Translations under genes and position numbers: made by a program
From: VRUE01 sp963728835
Lineage (GTDB): Bacteria > Actinomycetota > Thermoleophilia > Solirubrobacterales > 70-9
Assembly (NCBI GenBank): GCA_963728835.1
Contig: CAVSKZ010000002.1
Location: 806,001 to 870,000 of the forward strand
Length of the DNA stretch: 64,000 bases
Reading direction: 5' to 3'
Notes under the pieces: generated by a model
What the model was told of the DNA's origin: nothing
Databases searched by the model: none
Seen by the model: only the letters and a program-made list of their open reading frames with translations
Part shown: one piece after another, positions 38,902 to 47,832 of the stretch
Position numbering within the stretch: the stretch's first letter is position 1
How the letters are laid out: each line of letters starts with the position of its first letter

Positions 38902-39759
38902 TCAGACCGTGCCCGGCGTGGCCGTCGGCGGGGCGTTGCGGCCGCCGCGGGGCTTCACGGCGGACTCGAGCTCCTGCGTGGTGAAGCCGCCGACCGCCTC
39001 GCCGTCGAGGGCGTAGCGGTAGAGGGCGACGCCGAAGATGTTGCTCAGGGCGCTGGAGACGAGCATCGAGATCGCCAGGCCGATCACGCCTAGCACCAGC
39101 AACAGCGCGCCGGCGAAGCTGGCGGAGGCCCAGATGAGGAAGCCGGCGAAGATCAGCAGGGCCGAGGGCAGGACGCCGAGGAGGAAGACGGCGCCGCCGA
39201 TGGCGATGTTGCCGGTGATCTGCTGGCCCCAGCGCGATTTGAAGAGGCCGGCGGAGCGCTTCAGGGTGGCGAAGGGCCCGTTGCCCTCGAGCGCGATCAC
39301 AGGCACGGCGAGGAAGGTGATCAAGGACCAGCCGACGGCGAGCACGCGGCCGACGATCTGGCCGATTGCGCCCTGGTTCTCCAGGGCGCTGAGCGCGAGG
39401 CCGATCGTGGTCGAGACGGCCGCCCAGCCGGCGATCTGGGGGAGGCGGCTGCGCGCCACCTCGAGCCCGTCGCCGACGGACGCCTGCTGGCCGCGGAAGA
39501 TCATGTCGGCGGCGGCGGCGAGGCCGACGCTGAAGTAGGTGCCGATCACGGCGAGCAGGTAGAAGCCGATCACCGCCAGGGCGCCGCCGAAGACCGCCTG
39601 GTCGTCGTCGATCAGGTAGAGGCCGGGCCCGACCACGATGATCGCGCAGACGATCGTCGCCGCGCCGCCGTAGAGCGGAAAGCGCAGCAGGGCGGGGTTG
39701 TCGCGCAGCAGGCCCCAGCTCTTCTTGGTCAGTCCCCAACCGCGTTTGATCCTGCTCAT
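38902..39759 (-). CDS. DUF6159 family multi-pass membrane protein
   Basis: 285 residues from ATG 39759 overlapping the UbiB stop (ATGA). The start MSRIKRGWGLTKKSWGLLRD is typical of DUF6159. Six helices, conserved SAGLFKSRWGQQI and a late FGVALYRYALDGEAVGGF, are shared with the DUF6159-MlaD fusion at 13614 (KRSTGLVKDRWG, ALYRYAIEAPIGGF), so the two are paralogues. This one has no MlaD-like tail. Translationally coupled with a UbiB-type kinase, which suggests a lipid or isoprenoid membrane process (inference). Confidence 0.82.
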   Translation of the reverse strand: MSRIKRGWGLTKKSWGLLRDNPALLRFPLYGGAATIVCAIIVVGPGLYLIDDDQAVFGGALAVIGFYLLAVIGTYFSVGLAAAADMIFRGQQASVGDGLEVARSRLPQIAGWAAVSTTIGLALSALENQGAIGQIVGRVLAVGWSLITFLAVPVIALEGNGPFATLKRSAGLFKSRWGQQITGNIAIGGAVFLLGVLPSALLIFAGFLIWASASFAGALLLVLGVIGLAISMLVSSALSNIFGVALYRYALDGEAVGGFTTQELESAVKPRGGRNAPPTATPGTV

Positions 39760-41189
39760 CGCTGCCCTCCTTCAAGAGACCGCTCGACGATCGGCGTCTG
39801 CACCACGCCTCTTCCCTCGAAGTACTCCCACTCCTCCTCTCCCAGCTCGGTCGCCGGCGGGTCGGCGTAGATCCACTCACGCATGATCCGGTGCCAGTTG
39901 CGCTTCGCCCGCAGCTGCCCGAGCACGGCGACCACGCCGATTTCCATCCGCCTGCCCATCAGCTCGTCGCCGGGCAGCGACTCGCGCCGCATCAGGTCGT
40001 AGTACTCCGAGCGCGGGTCGTGGGTCGACTCGATGATCTTCATCACCCGCCGCGCGCTGATCTCGATCTCGCGGTCCTCGATGAACCAGCCGCTGACCGC
40101 CATCGTGTGCTCCAGCAGCCTTTCGGCGTCGAGCTTGGACGGGCTCTTGACGAAGCCGAGCTCGTGCAGGGCGTTGCGGAAGCGCTCGGGGTCCTCGTGG
40201 AAAGCGGCGTCGATCGCCCGCTGCTCGAGCAGGATCTGCTCGTTGTCGAGCTTCTTCGTCATGCCGAAGTCGAGGAAGGCGACCCGCCCGTCGCCCATCA
40301 GGATGTAGTTGCCGGGGTGGGGGTCGGCGTTGAAGTGCTGCAGGTGGTAGATCGAGCCGAAGCTGCCGCGGAAGACGATCTCGCCGAAGCGGCTGCGCTC
40401 CTCGTCGGGGAGCTCCTTCACCTGCTCGAACTTCATCCCCTCGACCAGCTCGGTGACGAGGACCCGCCGCCGGGATAGGCGCGTGATCACTTCCGGCACG
40501 TAGATGAAGGGGTGCTCGCGGTAGGCGCGGGCGAAGCTGCGCTGGTTCTGCGCCTCGTACTCGTAGTCGAGCTCCTCCATCACCCGCTCGCGCAGCTCCT
40601 TGGCTATCTCCTTGGCGTCCAGCCCGGGGGCGAGGGCACGGGCGAGCCGGACGATCGTGCCGGCGTTGCGCAGGTCGGCGTCGAGCGCCTCGGCGATCCC
40701 CGGGTACTGGATCTTCACCGCGACCGCACGCCCGTCCAGCAGCTCGGCCCGGTGCACCTGGCCGATCGAGGCGGCGGCGAAGGCCTCCGTCTCGAACTCG
40801 GCGAAGAGCTCGGAGAGCGGCTCGCCCTCGTACTCCTCGTCGAGGACCTTCTCGACCTTCTCCCAGGGCATCGCCGGCGCGTCGGTGCGCAGCTTCGCCA
40901 GCTGCTCCTGGTATATCTCGCGGTACTCGTCCGGGATGAATTCCGTGTCGATGAAGGAGGCGAACTGCCCGAGCTTCATCGCCGCGCCCTTCATCTGGCC
41001 CAGCGCCCCGACCATCTTCAGCGCCGTCTCCATGTGGCGCTGCTCCAGGCGCTCCTTGCTGTCCTCCTCGGAGCGGGCGACGTTGGTTGCCTTGGTGCCC
41101 GCGTAGCGGGCGCCCTGCATCCCGACGATCGAGCCCAGCTTCGCAGATCGCCGCAGCCTTCCTTTGGGGATCTTCGAGTCCTCCGCCAT
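39756..41189 (-). CDS. ABC1/UbiB (AarF) family atypical kinase
   Basis: 477 residues from ATG 41189 (MAEDSKIPKGRLRRSAKLGS). Motifs in order: MKLGQFASF (KxGQ), AAASIGQVHRAEL (Ala-rich loop), VAVKIQYPG, ERVMEELDYEYEAQNQRSF (ExD), VLVTELVEG, FNADPHPGNYI (catalytic) and LDFGM. These are all landmarks of the UbiB family, ATPases that support coenzyme Q and other lipid metabolism. The frame extends upstream of 41189 but only as antisense of rplY. Next start overlaps the stop, giving a two-gene operon with DUF6159. Confidence 0.93.
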   Translation of the reverse strand: MAEDSKIPKGRLRRSAKLGSIVGMQGARYAGTKATNVARSEEDSKERLEQRHMETALKMVGALGQMKGAAMKLGQFASFIDTEFIPDEYREIYQEQLAKLRTDAPAMPWEKVEKVLDEEYEGEPLSELFAEFETEAFAAASIGQVHRAELLDGRAVAVKIQYPGIAEALDADLRNAGTIVRLARALAPGLDAKEIAKELRERVMEELDYEYEAQNQRSFARAYREHPFIYVPEVITRLSRRRVLVTELVEGMKFEQVKELPDEERSRFGEIVFRGSFGSIYHLQHFNADPHPGNYILMGDGRVAFLDFGMTKKLDNEQILLEQRAIDAAFHEDPERFRNALHELGFVKSPSKLDAERLLEHTMAVSGWFIEDREIEISARRVMKIIESTHDPRSEYYDLMRRESLPGDELMGRRMEIGVVAVLGQLRAKRNWHRIMREWIYADPPATELGEEEWEYFEGRGVVQTPIVERSLEGGQR

Positions 41190-41246
41190 GGACCGAACGA
41201 TGTCACAGGTTGCGCTTTCGCTCGTTTCTCTATCCTCTCGGTCCGC

Positions 41247-41936
41247 ATGGCCCGTGGACGCGAAAAGCTGAAGGCTGCACCCCGAGCCGAGTTCGGCTCC
41301 CGAACCTCTCGCCGCCTGCGGCGCGAGGGCCTCGTGCCCGGCGTCGTCTACAGCGGCGGGGCCGAGGCGCGTGCCTTCCAGGCGACCGAACGAGACATCC
41401 GGGGCGTGCTTGCCGAAGGCGCCGCCCTCTTCGACCTCGAGATCGAGGGCGCGAAAGCGGTGCCCGTCGTGGTCAAGGAGCAGCAGCACCATCCGGTGCG
41501 CGGCAGCCTCCAGCACATCGACCTGCAGGAGGTGCGGCTCGACGAGGCGATCCAGGCGGAGGTCGCGGTCGAGCTCGAGGGCGCCGAGGTCTCCCCCGGC
41601 GTCAAGGGCGGTGGCGTGCTCGAGCACGTCACCCGCGAGGTCACGGTCGAAGCGCTGCCCACCGAGATCCCCGACCGGATCGTCGCCGACGTCTCCGCGA
41701 TGGAGGTCAACGACACCCTGCAGCTCTCGGCTCTGGTCGTGCCCGAGGGCGTCACCCTCATCGCCGACGACCCCGACGAGGTGACGATCGCGACCCTCTC
41801 TCCGCCGCGCGTCGAAGAGGTGCCCGAGCCCACCGTCGAGGAGGAGGCCGAGCTCGTCGGCGAGGAGGGCGAGGCGCCCGCCGCCGAGGAGGACGGCGAG
41901 GCCGAGGGCGATTCGGGCGACTCCGGCGGGGAGTAA
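41247..41936 (+). CDS. rplY: 50S ribosomal protein L25/general stress protein Ctc
   Basis: 229 residues from ATG 41247 (MARGREKLKAAPRAEFGSRT). An L25 5S-rRNA-binding domain (RLRREGLVPGVVYSGG; HHPVRGSLQHIDLQEV) is followed by the TL5/CTC C-terminal domain (AIQAEVAVELEGAEVSPGV, VEALPTEIPDRIVADVS) and a long acidic tail (EEEAELVGEEGEAPAAEED). The tail is typical of CTC-type L25. It binds 5S rRNA in the large subunit. Followed directly by pth, the same order as in Mycobacterium. Confidence 0.95.
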   Translation: MARGREKLKAAPRAEFGSRTSRRLRREGLVPGVVYSGGAEARAFQATERDIRGVLAEGAALFDLEIEGAKAVPVVVKEQQHHPVRGSLQHIDLQEVRLDEAIQAEVAVELEGAEVSPGVKGGGVLEHVTREVTVEALPTEIPDRIVADVSAMEVNDTLQLSALVVPEGVTLIADDPDEVTIATLSPPRVEEVPEPTVEEEAELVGEEGEAPAAEEDGEAEGDSGDSGGE

Positions 41937-41939
41937 CCG

Positions 41940-42554
41940 CTGTCCCTCTTTCGCCGCCGCCGAGCCGAGCGAGGCCAGGGCGAGCAGGGCGACCGCATCC
42001 TGATCGTCGGACTCGGCAACCCCGGCCGCCAGTACGAGGCGACGCGCCACAACGTCGGCTTCGAGGTCGCCGCCGAGCTCTCGCGCCGCTGGGACCTGCC
42101 GCGGGCGAAGAAGAAGTTCGGCGGGCTGATCGCCGAAGGCCGCTCCGGCCCGGGCGGCCCCAGGGTGGCGATCCTGCTGCCGCAGACCTTCATGAACGTC
42201 GCCGGCGACTCGGCCGGGCCCGCGCGCGGCGCGCTGAAGGTGTCGCTGGACCGGGTCGTCGTCCTCCACGACGAGATCGACCTCCCCTTCGGCGAGGTGC
42301 AGGTTCGCCAGGGCGGGGGACTGGCCGGGCACAACGGCCTCAAGAGCCTCAAGCGGGGCTTCGGCGACAGCGAGTTCTGGCGCGTCCGCGTCGGCGTCGG
42401 CCGGCCCGACTCGACCGACCCCGAGGTGGTCTCCGCCTACGTCCTCGGCCGCTTTCGCGAGCCGCGGGCGGAGGTCGCGACCCTGATCGAGAGCGCCGCC
42501 ACCGAGACCGAGCGGCTGGTCGAGAGGCTGGACGAAATAGATTCCACGCCGTGA
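41940..42554 (+). CDS. pth: Peptidyl-tRNA hydrolase (apparent CTG start)
   Basis: 204 residues if translation starts at CTG 41940 (LSLFRRRRAERGQGEQGDRI). Family motifs: LIVGLGNPGRQYEATRHNVG (catalytic His in RHNVGF), LPQTFMNVAGDSAG, VLHDEIDLPFGEVQV and GLAGHNGLKSL. The preceding in-frame codons are CCG and then the rplY stop TAA, so no ATG, GTG or TTG exists before the first conserved motif; the next GTG at 42165 would remove a third of the protein. GGCGGGGAG lies 9-13 bases upstream. A real CTG start or an A-to-C sequence error are the options. It releases peptidyl-tRNA. Stop overlaps the next GTG. Confidence 0.92.
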   Translation: MSLFRRRRAERGQGEQGDRILIVGLGNPGRQYEATRHNVGFEVAAELSRRWDLPRAKKKFGGLIAEGRSGPGGPRVAILLPQTFMNVAGDSAGPARGALKVSLDRVVVLHDEIDLPFGEVQVRQGGGLAGHNGLKSLKRGFGDSEFWRVRVGVGRPDSTDPEVVSAYVLGRFREPRAEVATLIESAATETERLVERLDEIDSTP

Positions 42555-43282
42555 GCGCCCCTGCCGAGGTGACGAGCTACGAGGTGACCGAGCAGGGCGT
42601 GGCGGTGCTGCGCCTGATGCGGCCTGCCTCGCGCAACGCGATCGACACCCAGGTGCTGGTCGAGATGCTCGAGCACCTCGCGGTCGCGCGCGCCGACGAG
42701 GCTGCGCGCGCGCTCGCGATCAGCTCCTCCGACCACATGGGCCTCTCCGCCGGAGCCGACGTCAAGGAGGAGCTCGACGAGGAGGGCAAGGTCCGGCGCA
42801 TGCAGCTCTTTGCCGACCTCTACGACGCCGTCGTCGCCTTCCCCAAGCCGACCGTCGCCGCCTGCCACGGCGACGTCGTGGGGGGCGGGGCCGAGATCGC
42901 CGTCGCCTGCGACATGCGCGTCGGCGGCTCCAACCTGCGCATGCGCTTCCCCGGCGCCGCTCTCGGGGTCCCGGTCGGCCCGGCCCGCCTGGTCACCCTC
43001 TGCGGCCTGGCGACCGCCAAGTACCTGCTGCTCACCTCGCGCACGGTCGGCGCCGACGAGGCGCTGCGCCTTGGCCTGATCAACCGCGTCGCGCCGGCCG
43101 CGAGCACCGAGGAGGCAACCCTCGCCCTCGCCGCCGAGGCCGCCGCCCATCCCCCAGAGGCGGTCGCCGCGCTGAAGCGGATGCTGCACGAGTGGGACGA
43201 CGTCGAGGGCCGCTCGGCCAAAGAGGGCGTCGGCCAGGTCGAGTGGCAGCGGACCGGGCCGGGCCTGCCCCACCGCCGCTGA
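42551..43282 (+). CDS. Enoyl-CoA hydratase/isomerase family protein
   Basis: 243 residues from GTG 42551, overlapping the pth stop (GTGA). Crotonase fold: VAVLRLMRPASRNAIDTQVL, GLSAGADVKEEL (oxyanion and CoA site), KPTVAACHGDVVGGGAEIAV, CDMRVGGSNLRMRFPGAALG, VPVGPARLVTLCGLATAKYL and ADEALRLGLINRV. The second catalytic Glu position appears as G or A in this stretch, so whether it is a hydratase or an isomerase is not resolved. Probable role in beta-oxidation with unknown substrate. Confidence 0.88.
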   Translation: MSAPAEVTSYEVTEQGVAVLRLMRPASRNAIDTQVLVEMLEHLAVARADEAARALAISSSDHMGLSAGADVKEELDEEGKVRRMQLFADLYDAVVAFPKPTVAACHGDVVGGGAEIAVACDMRVGGSNLRMRFPGAALGVPVGPARLVTLCGLATAKYLLLTSRTVGADEALRLGLINRVAPAASTEEATLALAAEAAAHPPEAVAALKRMLHEWDDVEGRSAKEGVGQVEWQRTGPGLPHRR

Positions 43283-43333
43283 GCCGGATAGGGTCGCCGC
43301 GTTCCTGTCCACGCCGGTCCCCAGGAGAGTCTC

Positions 43334-45601
43334 TTGAGATTCCTCGCTTCGGTCTCGATCGCTGTCGGTTGCCTGTTCGCCGTGCCCAACGTTGCGCTGG
43401 CGGTGACGTACACCGTCGACAGCACGCTCGACGAAGCGGACGCCACCCCCGGCGTCGGCGGTTGCCTCACGGCGGGCGCCAAATGCACCCTGCGGGCGGC
43501 GATCGAAGAGTCAAATGCCTCGACCAGCGTCAAAGACACGATCGACTTCGCAGCTGCCTTCAACGGCCAGCTCGCCGACACCATCGCGATCACCCTCGGC
43601 GGATTCCCGACCATCGCCGACGAGGTGGCTATCGACGGCGACAAAGGCTCCCCCTGCACGACCGCCGCCCTTATCGCCGGTCCCTGCGTCGGCGTCAGCG
43701 GCAGCGCCGGGCTCGACGTGAACAGCGACGACGTGGAAATCAAGGGGCTCGCGGTGATCGAAGCCGGCACCGCCATCAACGTCATCAACGGCTCCAGCGG
43801 CTTTACGGCGACCAACAACTGGATCGGGGTCAAGCTCGACGGTAGCGCCGGTGCCAACACCACCGGCATCTTCATCGACCCGGACTCCAACGGTGCCAGC
43901 GTCGGCGGGACGCTGCCGGCGGACCGCAACGTCATCGCCAACAACAGCAACGAGGGCCTCGACATCGAGGGTGCGGACGACGCCGTCGTCCGGGGCAACT
44001 ACTTCGGCGTCAAACCCGACGGCATCACCGCGGCCGCGAACGGCAAGAACATCGAGGTCACCGACTCCACCGCGAGCGGCGGCTTCCAAGCCACGGACAA
44101 CGAGATTGGCCGCACGATCGAAGGCGAAGCGCAAGAAACGGCCTCATGCGACGGTGGCTGCAACGTGATCGCCGGCGGAGGCCTCTCGACCGGGATCGAC
44201 CTCGACGGCGAGAGCGGTGGCAACGAGGCGCCGGCTACGGGGCCGACGACCGTGCACGGCAACTACGTCGGCCTGGGCGCCGACGGAACGACGGTCGTGG
44301 CCAACGGTGTCTTCGACATCCTCGCGGGGGCCGCGGACAACGTGACCATCGGCGGCACGACGAACGGCGACGCCAACTTCATCGCCGGTGGCGACTTCGG
44401 CATCTTCAACGAAAACGGCGAGGGCCTCGAAGCGGAAGGCAACATCATCGGCTCCGGCCCGACCGCCTCCGACGTCCCCGCGCCAGGGACCGGTGTGTTC
44501 GTCCTCAACACGAACAACGCGAATCAGGTCACCGTCAACGACAACGTGCTCGAGATGGATGGGGGCGTCGGGGTCGAGGCGCGATTCGGTGGCACCGAAA
44601 TCGACGGCAACTTCATCGAAGGGGCCGGACTCGGGATCTGGACCAAGGCCGGACCGAATGCAGCGGGTGGCAACCTGATCGAGGACAACGTGATCGGCGA
44701 ATCGGAAGCCAACGGCATCCGCATCGAAGACAACGAGAACGAGGTCTTCGGCAACTCGATCTACCAGTCGGGTGCGGCGGGCATTCGCATCCAGAACCCG
44801 GCTGCGCTCGTCAACGCCACCGAAAACCAGATCGGCGGCGACACGGCCGACAGCGAGAACAACATCCGCGAAAGCGGCACCGACGCGATCGAGATCGACA
44901 ACTCGGGCGGGGAAGGGGCCAGCCAGAACGAAGTCGCCCGCAACAAGGGCGAGGAAAACGCCGGCCTCTTCATCGACCTGATCGGCTCGCTGACCAACGG
45001 CGGCATCCTGCCGCCGGCCTTCGCCACGTCGGTCCAGTCGAGCGCCGGCGGCACCGCCGAACCGGAAGCAACGGTTCGCGTCTTCCGCAAGGAAGTCGCC
45101 GAAGCGGGCGAGCTCGAATCCTTCCTCGGCGAAGCGACGGCCGACGGCAGCGGCAACTGGAAAGTCGTCTACCCGAGTCAGATCCCGACCGGGACGATCG
45201 TCGCCGCGACCCAGACCAATGCCGCGGGCGGCACCTCGGAGCTCGTCATCGCGACGAGCGCCGCCGACCCCAAAGTCGATGATGGGTGTCAGGACGCTCT
45301 GCCGGCCGCGATCTGCGTCAAGAACCCGGACGAGGCGGACGCCAAACCGCCCGAGACGACGATCCTCAAAGGACCGAAGGCGAAATCGAAAAAGCGCACG
45401 GCGAAGTTCAGGTTCTCCTCCGACGAGGCGGGCTCGACCTTCCAGTGCAAGCTCGACCGCAAGCCGGTCAAGAGGTGCAGCTCGCCGAAGAAGTACAAGG
45501 GCCTGAAGGTCGGCAAGCACGTCTTCAGGGTCTGGGCGACCGACGCCGCCGGCAACAAAGACCCGACACCGGCGAAGAAGAAGTTCAAGGTCCTCGGCTA
45601 G
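43334..45601 (+). CDS. Secreted CSLREA/right-handed beta-helix surface protein with C-terminal Ig-like domain
   Basis: 755 residues from TTG 43334 with AGGAG 7 bases upstream. Signal peptide (MRFLASVSIAVGCLFAVPNV) then a CSLREA-type cap (CLTAGAKCTLRAAIEESNAS). Residues ~100-560 are parallel beta-helix repeats with N-rich turns (NVIANNSNEGLDIEG, GNYFGVKPDGITAA, DNVLEMDGGVGVEA, NVIGESEANGIRIEDN). A Thr/Val-rich extension follows (GEATADGSGNWKVVYPSQ). The last ~100 residues are an Ig-like unit: PPETTILKGP, SSDEAGSTFQCKLDRKP, VFRVWATDAAGNKDPTP. Surface adhesin or polysaccharide-binding protein by analogy; no catalytic residue is evident. Confidence 0.88.
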   Translation: MRFLASVSIAVGCLFAVPNVALAVTYTVDSTLDEADATPGVGGCLTAGAKCTLRAAIEESNASTSVKDTIDFAAAFNGQLADTIAITLGGFPTIADEVAIDGDKGSPCTTAALIAGPCVGVSGSAGLDVNSDDVEIKGLAVIEAGTAINVINGSSGFTATNNWIGVKLDGSAGANTTGIFIDPDSNGASVGGTLPADRNVIANNSNEGLDIEGADDAVVRGNYFGVKPDGITAAANGKNIEVTDSTASGGFQATDNEIGRTIEGEAQETASCDGGCNVIAGGGLSTGIDLDGESGGNEAPATGPTTVHGNYVGLGADGTTVVANGVFDILAGAADNVTIGGTTNGDANFIAGGDFGIFNENGEGLEAEGNIIGSGPTASDVPAPGTGVFVLNTNNANQVTVNDNVLEMDGGVGVEARFGGTEIDGNFIEGAGLGIWTKAGPNAAGGNLIEDNVIGESEANGIRIEDNENEVFGNSIYQSGAAGIRIQNPAALVNATENQIGGDTADSENNIRESGTDAIEIDNSGGEGASQNEVARNKGEENAGLFIDLIGSLTNGGILPPAFATSVQSSAGGTAEPEATVRVFRKEVAEAGELESFLGEATADGSGNWKVVYPSQIPTGTIVAATQTNAAGGTSELVIATSAADPKVDDGCQDALPAAICVKNPDEADAKPPETTILKGPKAKSKKRTAKFRFSSDEAGSTFQCKLDRKPVKRCSSPKKYKGLKVGKHVFRVWATDAAGNKDPTPAKKKFKVLG

Positions 45602-45622
45602 ACGGAGCCGAGGTCGCGAGGG

Positions 45623-47461
45623 CTACCGGGCCTGGGCGGCGGCCTCGCCCACCCCGGCGGCGACCGCCATGATCGAGACCTGGGGGTTGACGCCGGGGCA
45701 GCTGGGAAGGACCGAGCCGTCGGCGACCCAGACGCCGTCGACTCCGCGCAGGCGGCCTTCGGGGTCGACAGGGTGGCGCGAGGGGTCCGAGCCGGCGGCG
45801 GCGGTGCCCGTCGGGTGGAAGGCGGCGAGGCGCAGGCGGCGCACGTCGAGCCGCTCGATCGCGGCCTCGATCTCCGACTCGTCCCGCACCGCGGGCGCTC
45901 CGCCGCCGAGTTCGACGTCCTTCGCGCCGGCGGCGAGCATCACCCGCACCATCGCGCCGACCGCGGTGGCCAGGCGTCGCTCGTCGGCCCTTGCGAGCCG
46001 GTAGGAGACGATCGGCGCGCGCGCGCCGAAGACCCGGCCTGAAGGCGCGTCGGCGATCATCGCCCCGAGTGTCGCCGTGTTGGCGGCTCGGGCGAGGCGG
46101 CCCAGCAGGTGGGTGCCGTAGCCGGGAGCCGAGATGGCCCCCATCCCCGGCGGGCTCGCGGTGGCCTCGAGCAGGATCCCCTCGCGCTCGTGCAGCTCCT
46201 CGATCCCGACGCTCTGCATCACTCCGCGCCACGACGTCACCTCATCTTCGAAGTTCGCGGTGATGCCGGTCGCCGGGTGGATCGAGAGGTTGCGGCCCAG
46301 CCTCGGGTGCCCGCCGAGGCCGCTGCGGCGCAGCAGCGGCGGGGTCGGTATCGCCCCGGCGGCGACGACGACCAGCGGGGCCGAGATCCGCACCTCGCCG
46401 CCCTCGGGCCTGCGCCCGGCCACGCCCACGGCCCGTCCGCCCTCGACCAGTACCTCCGTCACGTGCAGTCCCGAGACGATCCGCGCACCGCCCTCGCACG
46501 CCTGCGGCAGCGCGTTCAGGTGGACGCCGCCCTTGGCGTTGTTGGGGCAGCCGATCGCGCACTGGCAGGCGCCGCGGCAGCCCGGTGCGTTTCGCCGCAG
46601 CGGCGCGCTCTGCCAGTCGAGGGCCGCGGCGCCCTCCAGCGAGAGTTCGCCATTGCGTCCCAGGACCTCCATCGGCGCCGGGGCGACGCCGATCGTCGCT
46701 TCGACGTCGGCGACCCTGGGCCCGAGCAGCTCGGGGTTGGCGAGCGCCAGGCCGTGCTTCTCGAACCAGTCCCTCGCGACGGGCGCAGGGGGCCGGTAGC
46801 AGGTGCCCGAGTTGATCACGGTCGTGCCGCCGACCGCGCGCCCCAGTGGCAGGGCTATCGGCGGATTCCCGAACGCCATCGTCGTGCCCCCGTCGCGGTA
46901 GATCGAGGCGAAGCGGTCGAGGGGGTGGGAGTTGCGGATGCGGCCCGCGGTCCAGCGCTCGCCTTCCTCGACGATCACCGTGTCGAATCCGGCCCGCGCC
47001 AGCTCCCGGGCGGCGAAGGCGCCGCCGGCACCGGAGCCGATGACCACCGCGTCGCAGCTGCTCGTCGCGGGCCACTCGGTTGCGGGGGTGAGGTTCATCG
47101 CGCCGTCGGGCCGCGAGGGCGCGTGGCGCGAGCCGACCGTGGCGATCTCCTCGGCATAGGCGTCGGCGCCGTGGGCGAGCAGGACGATCGACTTGACCGT
47201 GTCGAGGGCGGGGGTGCCGCCGAGCCTGGCGAAGTCGGCAAGCAGCGCTTCGCGCCGCTGGGGCGAGCCGGCGCCGAGCCGGCGGCCGGTGCGCGCAACG
47301 GAGTAGGCCTCGAGGCCGACCAGCGCCGCGGCCAGCCCCGCCTGCGAGACGGCGGGCATGCGGTCGATCATCCGCCGGGCGACGCTGGCCACCCGCTCGG
47401 GATCGGGCCCCCCGGCCTCAGGCGGCAGGATCGCCGCCGCCACGTCTCCCAGCGCGGACAT
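45623..47461 (-). CDS. GMC family oxidoreductase (long-chain alcohol/sterol oxidase-like)
   Basis: 612 residues from ATG 47461 (MSALGDVAAAILPPEAGGPD). An N-terminal helical region of ~130 residues precedes the FAD Rossmann motif GSGAGGAFAARELA. GRAVGGTTVINSGTCYRP, a Cys cluster CRGACQCAIGCPNNAKGG, LVVVAAGAIPTPPLL, HPATGI and the C-terminal WVADGSVLPSCPGVNPQVS follow, with the catalytic His/Asn pair AAFHPTG and PGVNPQ. The Cys cluster recalls the long-chain alcohol oxidase branch. It oxidises an alcohol with FAD; substrate unknown. Divergent from the small membrane gene with 26 bp between starts. Confidence 0.9.
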   Translation of the reverse strand: MSALGDVAAAILPPEAGGPDPERVASVARRMIDRMPAVSQAGLAAALVGLEAYSVARTGRRLGAGSPQRREALLADFARLGGTPALDTVKSIVLLAHGADAYAEEIATVGSRHAPSRPDGAMNLTPATEWPATSSCDAVVIGSGAGGAFAARELARAGFDTVIVEEGERWTAGRIRNSHPLDRFASIYRDGGTTMAFGNPPIALPLGRAVGGTTVINSGTCYRPPAPVARDWFEKHGLALANPELLGPRVADVEATIGVAPAPMEVLGRNGELSLEGAAALDWQSAPLRRNAPGCRGACQCAIGCPNNAKGGVHLNALPQACEGGARIVSGLHVTEVLVEGGRAVGVAGRRPEGGEVRISAPLVVVAAGAIPTPPLLRRSGLGGHPRLGRNLSIHPATGITANFEDEVTSWRGVMQSVGIEELHEREGILLEATASPPGMGAISAPGYGTHLLGRLARAANTATLGAMIADAPSGRVFGARAPIVSYRLARADERRLATAVGAMVRVMLAAGAKDVELGGGAPAVRDESEIEAAIERLDVRRLRLAAFHPTGTAAAGSDPSRHPVDPEGRLRGVDGVWVADGSVLPSCPGVNPQVSIMAVAAGVGEAAAQAR

Positions 47462-47487
47462 GACAGGGATACTAGGTTGTTACCGAA

Positions 47488-47832
47488 ATGAGCTTCGCGA
47501 TCGACCCACCGCTGCTGGTCGCCTCGGGCGCGGCGATCGAGGCCGTCGCGGGCGGGGACGAGGCCTCCGCGAGGCGCCTGCGCGGCGGGGTCGTCGCGCT
47601 GTTCGTGGTCGTCTCTCTCGCGCTCTACGCCAACGTTCCGGGGCTCGGCCGCCTCTGGCGCCCCTTCGGCTCGCGTTCGGGGCGCGAGTTCATGCTGACC
47701 TCCGGCCTCGCCCGCGTCGACGAGCGGCGGATAGCTCCGGTGCAGCACGCGGGAGCCCTCTCGATGTTCCTGCTCTACCCGCTCTGGATCAGGCTGGGCG
47801 CCGCGCTGGTTCGCGCCGCGCGTCCCAGCTAG
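47488..47832 (+). CDS. Small membrane protein of unknown family
   Basis: 114 residues from ATG 47488 (MSFAIDPPLLVASGAAIEAV). Helices GGVVALFVVVSLALYANVPG and GALSMFLLYPLWIRLGAALV flank a polar central part (RPFGSRSGREFMLTSGL). No family recognised. It overlaps the convergent deacetylase by 4 bp. Its acidic start IEAVAGGDEASARRLRGG is probably cytoplasmic. Confidence 0.65.
   Translation: MSFAIDPPLLVASGAAIEAVAGGDEASARRLRGGVVALFVVVSLALYANVPGLGRLWRPFGSRSGREFMLTSGLARVDERRIAPVQHAGALSMFLLYPLWIRLGAALVRAARPS

Noticed and set aside
39756..42332. A longer version of the UbiB protein starting beyond 41189
   Set aside because: The added N-terminal 380 residues are antisense of rplY and pth; the UbiB family starts near MAEDSK.
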